Source: Streptomyces natalensis ATCC 27448 (lineage in GTDB: Bacteria; Actinomycetota; Actinomycetes; Streptomycetales; Streptomycetaceae). Taken from it: DNA of 64,000 nt. The stretch is taken from contig NZ_JRKI01000029.1 of assembly GCF_000935125.1 (NCBI RefSeq), forward strand, positions 744,001 to 808,000, written 5' to 3'. Positions 57,965 through 64,000 of this stretch are shown here, in pieces. Position numbers and translations under genes: made by a program. The notes under the pieces are model-generated. The model did not search any database, was not told the DNA's origin, and saw only the letters and a program-made list of their open reading frames with translations. Positions within the stretch are counted from its first letter, which is position 1. Every line of letters starts with the position of its first letter.

Positions 57965-60610
57965 GTGACGCATTGGCAGGCGGAGGACGCGCTTGCGGTC
58001 CTGGGTGACGGGGCATCGCTCTCGGGGTTCGCCACGACCACCGGCCCCTTATGGACGCATGTCCGCCCGCACGAGGCGGCCCCGCTTCCCGACGACGGCT
58101 GGAAATTCCATATCTCCTCCCGGGCGGCCACCCTCCCGGAGCTGGCGGACCGCCTGCTTCCGGTTCTTCTGCGGGAGTGCTGTCACTTCAAAATCGCCCG
58201 CTCCGACGAGGTCCTGTCCCGGCTCAACTCCGGCCTCCGGTACCCGGCCGCCATCGGCAAGGCCGTCACCGTCTATCCGGAGCAGTCCCGCGTCCGCGAA
58301 CTGGGACTGCTGCTCGCGGAATTACTCCGGGGACACGCCGGCCCCCGCGTCCTGAGCGACCGCCGGGTGGACGGCCGGGCGCCCGTGTACTACCGGTACG
58401 GCCCGTTCCGTTCCCGCTGGTCCTCCGGGGCCCAGGGCCTGCCCGTCCTGCGGATCCACGGCCCCGGCGGTGAGGGCTTCGACGCGGCGGCCACCCTCGC
58501 CTACCGGCAGCCCTCCTGGGTGGCCGATCCGTTCGTCACGGGCGACGGTTCCCGGCCGGTGCGCGAGGCCGAGCCGGAGCTGCTCGGTGGCCGGTTCCGC
58601 GTCGTCGAGGGCGTCTTCCAGGCGGCGCACGGGAACGTCTACCGCGTCCTGGACGTCCGCTCCTACCGGCCCGGTGCACCGGCGCTGATCGTCAAGCAGG
58701 CCCGCGCATACGTCGGCGAGTCCGCCGGGGGAACCGACGTCCGGGCACGGCTGCGCAACGAACGGCGGATCCTTGAGGCATGCGCCGCCGTGCCCGGTAT
58801 CCCGCGCTTCCTCGATCATTTCTCGCACGGCGACGACGAGTTCCTGGTGACCACCGATGCGGGCGGCACCCATCTGCTCAAAGTGATCGAGAGCGACGGC
58901 GCCATGCTGCCGCCGCCCGCGAACGACCCGGCCGGGACCGCCGGGCGCGCCTTCGCCCGGCTGGCCGCCGCCCTCGGCGACACGCTGCACGCCCTGCACC
59001 GGCGCGGAGTGGTCATGCGCGATCTGACCCCGCGCAACATCGTGCTGCGGGACGGCCGCCCCAGCATCATCGACTTCGGCATCTCGGCGCTGGACGGCTT
59101 CCATCTGCCCGGCGGCACCCCCGGATTCGCTCCCCCCGAACAGCTGGCGGACGAGGACCCGCCGCGCGTCGAGGACGACCACTACGCGCTGGGCATGGTG
59201 CTCGCCCATGCCGCCACCGGGGTGCTGCCCCTGCCCGGTGCGGCCACCGCCGTGCTCGCCCGTACCCGGATGCGGCAGACCCTGGCCGCGGTCCACGGCG
59301 GCGGCCGGCCCGGCTTCGCGGCGCTGATCGCGGATCTGACCTCCGGCGACCGCGCCACGGCGGGCCGGGCGGCCGACCGGCTGCGCGACGGGTCCTGGCT
59401 GACCGAGGCGCCCGGCCGCGACCGCGCCGTGCCGGTCCTGCCGGAGGTGGGGACGGAGGTCTGCGTCCGGCTCGAGGAACGGACCCTCGGGCTGCTCGTG
59501 GACGGGGCCGGGGAGTACCAGTTCGGCGGCGAGCCCGGCGATTTCGCCGCCGTGGACGCGGCCGTGTACTCCGGTGGCGCGGGGATCGGCCTGGAGCTGC
59601 TGCACCACCGCGGCCGGCCGGGGGTGGACGAGCTGCTGGAGCGGCTCGCGGCGCACTCCGTGACGGCCCTGCACAGGGTGGCCCCGGCACCGGGGCTGTT
59701 CTCGGGACGCACCGGCACCGAGATCTTCCTCGCCGCGGCCCGGGCGGCCGGGGTCGCCATGCCCCACGAGGTGCCGCCGGCGTCCGGCAACGGCGCCCGG
59801 GACGGGGAACTGGACGTGATCAGCGGCCGTGCCGGGGTGGGCCTGGGCGCGCTCCTGCTGGGGGATGTCGAAACGGCGCACGACCAGGCGCGGCGGCTGG
59901 TGGCGCAGCCGGGCCTGAGCGTGCTGCCGCCGCTCGGCGCCTCGATCGCGCAGAACCCCGCGTTCGGCTATGCCCATGGCTTCGCGGGGGCGACCGACTG
60001 CCTGATCGCGGTCGCCGCGCACACCGACGATCCGCAGCTGCACGGTGCGGCGCGGCGCCGCGCCCGTGCCCTGGCCGAACGCGTCCTCCGGTTGGTCGCG
60101 GGGGGCGAGGTCGCCGCGGCCTCCCCCATGACGGCCTCGTGGTGCCGCGGGCTGGCCGGCGCCGCACGGGTCCTGCTCCATGCCCATCTGCGCTACGGCG
60201 AGGCCGCGTTCCTGACGTCGGCGCAGGCCGCCGCGTCCGCCTGCGCCGCCTTCCTGCCCCGGATGAGCAGACCGGGCCAGTGCTGCGGCATCGCCGGGGT
60301 CGGCAGCATGCTCGTGGACATGGCCCGGGCCACCGGTCAGGAGCGGTTCCAGGAGGCGGCCCGGACGGCGGCCCGTCAGCTGCTGATCCGCAGTTACGGC
60401 CCGGACGACGCTCCCCTGTTCGTCCACCCCGACTTCCAGCAGCTGCCCTACTCCTGGTCCCAGGGGTACGCCGGCGTCCTGGCCTTTCTGCGCCGCCTGA
60501 ACCGGCCGGACACCCCGGAGCCGCTGCCGTCGCCCGCGGGCATGCTCAGCGCCGCGCCCATGCCTCGGCGAACATCTCGTGCAGCGGGCGCGGCGGCAGC
60601 AGACGGGTGA
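57965..60610 (+). CDS. Class IV-like lanthipeptide synthetase (LanL/LanKC) with CCG zinc site
   Basis: 881 residues: N-terminal phospho-Ser/Thr lyase-type domain (about 1-200; HFKIARSDEVLSRLNSG, VTVYPEQSRVRELG), a Ser/Thr-kinase domain (about 205-480; D353 in RDLTPRNIVL, D370 of DFG), and a LanC-like cyclase (about 510-850). It would phosphorylate and dehydrate Thr in the precursor and close the thioether rings. Cyclase zinc ligands appear intact: C727 in SWCRG and C773-C774 in CCGIAG. Class III enzymes lack these; class IV has Cys-Cys-His. Here the His is Cys, as in ProcM-like LanM enzymes. GTG 57965; the tail overlaps the opposite gene by 65 nt. Confidence 0.88.
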   Translation: MTHWQAEDALAVLGDGASLSGFATTTGPLWTHVRPHEAAPLPDDGWKFHISSRAATLPELADRLLPVLLRECCHFKIARSDEVLSRLNSGLRYPAAIGKAVTVYPEQSRVRELGLLLAELLRGHAGPRVLSDRRVDGRAPVYYRYGPFRSRWSSGAQGLPVLRIHGPGGEGFDAAATLAYRQPSWVADPFVTGDGSRPVREAEPELLGGRFRVVEGVFQAAHGNVYRVLDVRSYRPGAPALIVKQARAYVGESAGGTDVRARLRNERRILEACAAVPGIPRFLDHFSHGDDEFLVTTDAGGTHLLKVIESDGAMLPPPANDPAGTAGRAFARLAAALGDTLHALHRRGVVMRDLTPRNIVLRDGRPSIIDFGISALDGFHLPGGTPGFAPPEQLADEDPPRVEDDHYALGMVLAHAATGVLPLPGAATAVLARTRMRQTLAAVHGGGRPGFAALIADLTSGDRATAGRAADRLRDGSWLTEAPGRDRAVPVLPEVGTEVCVRLEERTLGLLVDGAGEYQFGGEPGDFAAVDAAVYSGGAGIGLELLHHRGRPGVDELLERLAAHSVTALHRVAPAPGLFSGRTGTEIFLAAARAAGVAMPHEVPPASGNGARDGELDVISGRAGVGLGALLLGDVETAHDQARRLVAQPGLSVLPPLGASIAQNPAFGYAHGFAGATDCLIAVAAHTDDPQLHGAARRRARALAERVLRLVAGGEVAAASPMTASWCRGLAGAARVLLHAHLRYGEAAFLTSAQAAASACAAFLPRMSRPGQCCGIAGVGSMLVDMARATGQERFQEAARTAARQLLIRSYGPDDAPLFVHPDFQQLPYSWSQGYAGVLAFLRRLNRPDTPEPLPSPAGMLSAAPMPRRTSRAAGAAAADG

Positions 60611-63600
60611 ACGGGCCGTCCAGTTCGCGTTTCCCGGTCGCCGCGGCCAGATGGGCGTCGAGTTTGGCGGTCTCCAGGGGCAGATGGGGCGCCTTGAGGT
60701 CCGTCCAGCCGCCGGGGAGGAAGGCTGTCCGCCCGGCGCGGCTGCGCTTTTCGGTCACGACGGCCCCGGTGGCGGCCAGTTCGGCCTGGACGGTGCGGTG
60801 CCGGGCGGTGCTCCAGCCGTTCCACCGGCGGACGTTGCGGTCGGTGGGGCGGGCCAGGGTGGCCAGCTGGAGGTGGAGCGCGGCGGCGTCGCGGCCCACG
60901 CCCAGTGCCCCGGCCGCCTCATCGACCAGCTCCGGCACGCTCAGCAGCGGGTTCGCCTCGTAGCCGCCGGCCGGTACGGGGGTGTCGGCGGCGCGGGCGG
61001 CCAGGTCGGCGATGCCGTCACGCAGCACCCGAATGCGCTCGATCTCGCCGCGCAGCTCGGTCATGCCCAGCTCGGCGCACAGCCGCGCCATCGCCGCATA
61101 CGTCCCGGGCCGGCCGAAGCCGGCGGGGCGCAGGAACACCGAGCTCCAGCCGCCGGCCACCTGGACGAGCAGCAGCCCCTGGTCGTAGTACATCGGCGGG
61201 CGGGCCCGGTCGCTCAGCGGCGGCTCCAGGGCCACCACTTCGTACCGCTCCGGCCCGAACAGGGCGCTCATCCGCTCCTGGTCGAGCGCGAAGCGATCGC
61301 TGCGCAGGCGGACGAGCAGGTCCGGGGCGTCCAGGCGGTCGGCCAGCCGCGCGCAGAGCGCCGGCAGCCCGGCGAGGGCCCGGTCGCCGACGGGGCGCTC
61401 GGTCAGCGCCCAGGACAGGGCGGAGGCCAGATCGCGGTACGGGGTGTCATAGCTGGGCCGCTCGCCCGGGGAGCCGTCGGCCGACACCGGGTGGACGTAC
61501 AGCGAGCCGTACTTGTTGGCGACGATGACCCGGCGCAGGTCCTCGGTCAGCAGACCGCCGCCCCGGGGATCGCCGAGCGCCGCCGCCATGCTCTCGTCGG
61601 CGCCCAGTTCCTTCTCCAGTTCGTCGCTCAACTCCTCGTCCAACGGCGGACGTTGGCCCAGGAGAGCGGTCCAGGCGCCGGCCATCCGCTCGGCGGCCGC
61701 CACCGGTCCGGAGGCGGTCCACAGCTCCGCCGGGTCGTCGGGCAGGCCCGCCGCGAGGACACGCATCCGGTCCGCGATGCCGAGCCGCCCCGCCAGCGCC
61801 TCGGCCGCGCTCGCGACCGAGGCCGTGGCCTGGAACGGCTTGGCGCGCAGCAGCCGCGCGGTCTCCCCGTAGCCCGGCCGGGTGGGCAGCCCGGCGAGCG
61901 CATGCACGGCCACCGCCCGGCGGACCCCGCTGCGGGCCACGAAGGCCGCGACGGCCTCGGGCGTCAGGCGCAACGGGCCGTGTTCGGAGAGCAGTTGCAG
62001 CAGTCGCGTCAGCCGGCTCGCGTCATCGCGGGTGACGGTGACCGTACGGATCTCGGTGGCGCCCTCGGGCACCGGCGCCGAGGCGGGCTGCACAAAGCGG
62101 TAACTGCCGGTGGGCCGTAGCTCCGCGGTGGGCTCCGGGGCGGCGCCCTGGCTGCCGTCGCCCATCCCGGTGGCCACCGCCCGGCCCGTCGCGCACAGCG
62201 GGCGCAGGGCCTCGCCCGAGGCGCGGCCGAGCCGCCAGCTGCCGGGCTCGGCGAACGGGGACGCGGCCCAGGTGCGCAGCAGGGCGCTCAGCGCGGCGCG
62301 GTCCTCCTCCGGCGTGGCCGGGCAAAGGCAGCGCCAGGCGGCGGCCTCGATGCCGTCGCCCAGCAGCACCGCCCAGTCGCGGGGCCGGGCGGGCGGACCG
62401 ACCCGGCGGGTGGCGTCGTCGATCCGGCCGCGCAGGAAGGCGCCGTCGGCGGCGATCGCGGCGACCGTGGCGGGCAGATCGGGGACCTTGGGCGCGTTGT
62501 AGGCGACGGAGTACGCGAGCAGGTCGCGCAGGGCGGTGACCAGCGCGGTGTCGGTGGTCTCCGCGGCGGGGCGGACCCGGGCGCCGGAGACGATCAGCGC
62601 CGCCCGCTGCGACACGGCGCGGCGGCGCTCCAGCAGCCGGGCGGCGGTGCCCACGGCCCGTATCACGCCGTCCAGGACACCGGGGTCGCGCACCTCCGGC
62701 AGCACCCGGGCGGCCGCGGCGCGGACCGCCTGCTCGCGGTCGGGTGCCTCGCCGTCGGTGCCCGCCTCCAGCAGGGCCTGCACCGCGTCCGCTTCGACCG
62801 TCCGCAGTGCCTTGGAGGACTCGGCGTCCCGCGGGGTCAGGAAGTGCCAGAAGGCGGGCGGCGGGAACATCGGCCCGTCGGCGGCGGCGCCCCCGGACCG
62901 CTTGCCGTGCGGGAAGCCACGCACCTCCCACAGCAGGGAGTTGTCCGTTGCTGCGTAGCAGCGCATCGGGGAGTGGTCGGTCACCACAGCCTCGGCGCCG
63001 CCTTCCGGCAGCCGGACAACGCCCCAGGGATCCTCGCCGGGATGGGTGACACGGAAGGTGGCGCGCCGTCCGTCGATGCCCTCCAGCAGATAGCGCACCG
63101 GGGCGTTGCCGCCGTGTTCCCAGTGCAGGACCCGGCAGCCGGAGACGCCGTCCACCTGGCCCAGCGGGGAGTCGGGGGCGCCGGGCGGCAGCGGGGCGAG
63201 GGTCTGCATGTCGTGCGTGCGGAACAGGCCCGCGGGCGGGGCGGCGGCGAGGAACGGCGGCAGGGCGGTGTTGTCGGTACGCCGGCCGGTCTCGGGATCC
63301 ATCTCCCGCCAGGCGTCGTCGCGGCCGCCGCGCCGCTCCCCGAAGAGGCAGGAGCTCCACAGCCGCACGCCGTCGCCGAGTTGCTGCTCGAAGTGGTCGA
63401 TGCCCTCGCGGCCGCCCGGCCTGAGCACCCGGGTGCCGTCGTAGCGGCCGCCGCCGTCGGGGGTGGCGAACTGGTAGCCCAGGGCGCCGTCCGTGCTGCC
63501 CCCGTAGGGGACCAGGCCGAGCGCGTGCTCGGGTGTGAAGACGGCCTCGGGCTCGTCGGCCCAGAAGGCCCGCTCCGCGGAACGCCCATAGTGCTTGCCG

Positions 63601-63953
63601 GTGTTCCAGCCGATCAGAAAGCTGCCGCCGACGAAGAACACCGAGTGGACGGCGGCCTCTTCGGGGAGGGCGAAGGTGCACGAGCCGCGCTCCCCGCTGT
63701 GGTCGACGGCGATCGCCCGGTCCCGGGCGAAGACGGTCAGCACCGGCCAGGTGCAGGTCACACCGCTGACGGCCGCCCCGCCGCCCAGGCTCCGTACGGC
63801 GTCCTCCAGGGCGGGCCAGGCCAGTTCCTCGGGCAGGCCGGCGCGCAGCGTCCGCAGCAGGGGGCCGACGCCGTCGAGGGCCTCCAGCGCGGTGTCGATG
63901 CCGTCGAGGGCGGCGATGGCGAGCGGAGCGAGGGCCTTGTCCAGTGTGGTCAT
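60546..63953 (-). CDS. Large protein of unknown function (1,135 residues)
   Basis: Long, Ala/Leu/Arg-rich, mainly helical protein with no signal peptide or membrane segment and no catalytic motif I recognise. The first ~330 residues are more beta/loop-like with many Gly-Trp-Asp motifs (SFLIGWNTGKHYGRS, LWSSCLFGERRGGRD, VLHWEHGG), like a propeller-type module; the rest is helical, with HALAGLPTRPGYGETARLL reminiscent of the MolR/DUF4132-type giant proteins that sit beside MoxR-VWA genes in actinomycetes. That link is a guess. GCAGGAGG precedes ATG 63953, but the frame stays open to the window edge, so the start may be further right. It overlaps the lanthipeptide synthetase gene tail to tail. 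Confidence 0.75.
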   Translation of the reverse strand: MTTLDKALAPLAIAALDGIDTALEALDGVGPLLRTLRAGLPEELAWPALEDAVRSLGGGAAVSGVTCTWPVLTVFARDRAIAVDHSGERGSCTFALPEEAAVHSVFFVGGSFLIGWNTGKHYGRSAERAFWADEPEAVFTPEHALGLVPYGGSTDGALGYQFATPDGGGRYDGTRVLRPGGREGIDHFEQQLGDGVRLWSSCLFGERRGGRDDAWREMDPETGRRTDNTALPPFLAAAPPAGLFRTHDMQTLAPLPPGAPDSPLGQVDGVSGCRVLHWEHGGNAPVRYLLEGIDGRRATFRVTHPGEDPWGVVRLPEGGAEAVVTDHSPMRCYAATDNSLLWEVRGFPHGKRSGGAAADGPMFPPPAFWHFLTPRDAESSKALRTVEADAVQALLEAGTDGEAPDREQAVRAAAARVLPEVRDPGVLDGVIRAVGTAARLLERRRAVSQRAALIVSGARVRPAAETTDTALVTALRDLLAYSVAYNAPKVPDLPATVAAIAADGAFLRGRIDDATRRVGPPARPRDWAVLLGDGIEAAAWRCLCPATPEEDRAALSALLRTWAASPFAEPGSWRLGRASGEALRPLCATGRAVATGMGDGSQGAAPEPTAELRPTGSYRFVQPASAPVPEGATEIRTVTVTRDDASRLTRLLQLLSEHGPLRLTPEAVAAFVARSGVRRAVAVHALAGLPTRPGYGETARLLRAKPFQATASVASAAEALAGRLGIADRMRVLAAGLPDDPAELWTASGPVAAAERMAGAWTALLGQRPPLDEELSDELEKELGADESMAAALGDPRGGGLLTEDLRRVIVANKYGSLYVHPVSADGSPGERPSYDTPYRDLASALSWALTERPVGDRALAGLPALCARLADRLDAPDLLVRLRSDRFALDQERMSALFGPERYEVVALEPPLSDRARPPMYYDQGLLLVQVAGGWSSVFLRPAGFGRPGTYAAMARLCAELGMTELRGEIERIRVLRDGIADLAARAADTPVPAGGYEANPLLSVPELVDEAAGALGVGRDAAALHLQLATLARPTDRNVRRWNGWSTARHRTVQAELAATGAVVTEKRSRAGRTAFLPGGWTDLKAPHLPLETAKLDAHLAAATGKRELDGPFTRLLPPRPLHEMFAEAWARR

Positions 63954-64000
63954 GGCCTCCTGCGCCGCGCCCAGTCCGCCGTCCGCGACGGCGTCCAGCA

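Noticed and set aside
1..64000. CRISPR arrays, tRNA/rRNA genes, transposases, integrases and attachment sites.
   Set aside because: I looked for repeat-spacer periodicity, tRNA-like cloverleaf ends and transposase/integrase motifs and saw none. The only short-period arrays are the 16-bp, 21-bp and GGGC repeats listed.

Overview
The window looks like chromosome of a high-GC actinomycete, most likely Streptomyces or a close relative. Reasons: very GC-rich codon use throughout, GTG/TTG starts, overlapping ATGA/GTGA gene junctions, many SpoIIE-type phosphatases and one-component regulators, a mycothiol-type DinB protein, and several small specialised-metabolite loci. I see no rRNA, tRNA, CRISPR array, phage or insertion sequence. 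Most genes are ordinary metabolism and regulation; three compact loci between about 32 and 61 kb are the unusual part.

Left part (0-31 kb). A SpoIIE-type phosphatase (entering from the left edge) leads into a xylose/ribose-type sugar ABC importer (2.2-5.3 kb). Then come a HEAT-like protein, an Asp23 protein, an M3 oligopeptidase, a LysR remnant beside a (GGGC)n tract, a small DUF6381-type protein whose 3' end starts six 16-bp tandem repeats, a MarR regulator, a beta-phosphoglucomutase/GH65 disaccharide phosphorylase pair, and a DinB protein. LacI regulator, nucleoside hydrolase and MFS transporter form a salvage unit (14.1-17.8 kb). A leftward operon (22.7 to 17.8 kb) encodes a dimethylglycine-dehydrogenase-like flavoprotein, a sarcosine-oxidase-like flavoprotein and a Rieske oxygenase, a set that fits stepwise N-demethylation of betaine-type compounds, with an IclR regulator upstream. 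A divergent GntR regulator, asparaginase and aspartate ammonia-lyase degrade asparagine to fumarate. A degenerate class A beta-lactamase-like protein, a PAS/GAF/SpoIIE phosphatase and an XRE-cupin regulator follow.

Middle (31-43.6 kb). A Clp-N-domain protein with its own HTH sits behind two perfect GTCAACC-N3-GGTTGAC operators that cover a leaderless promoter. Next is a metal-flavoured region: a Met/His-rich membrane protein, a divergent ECF sigma/zf-HC2 anti-sigma pair, a leftward operon of small Met-rich membrane protein, copper-type P1B ATPase and a PCu(A)C-like protein lacking its His ligands, and an MMPL remnant. It abuts a P450/PvcA-type isonitrile synthase pair, which converges on a complete siderophore-type ABC importer. 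I infer an isonitrile-based metallophore, possibly for copper.

Right part (43.6-64 kb). An NHLM-type secretion operon (HlyD, C39-peptidase ABC exporter, second ABC protein) is preceded by a 70-residue precursor with a double-glycine leader and a Cys-free, Ser-free, Thr-rich, internally repeated core, with no modification enzyme nearby. A PHP-domain protein, a small secreted protein, a ClC channel, and a LysR/kbl/tdh threonine catabolic group follow. A 50-residue Cys-containing lanthipeptide precursor lies before a LanKC/LanL synthetase whose cyclase has a WCxG + CCG zinc site. A 1,135-residue protein of unknown function closes the window and overlaps the synthetase gene tail to tail.

A family of short imperfect-palindrome repeats occurs four times between 20.3 and 24.8 kb, twice inside the dimethylglycine dehydrogenase-like gene without breaking its frame.
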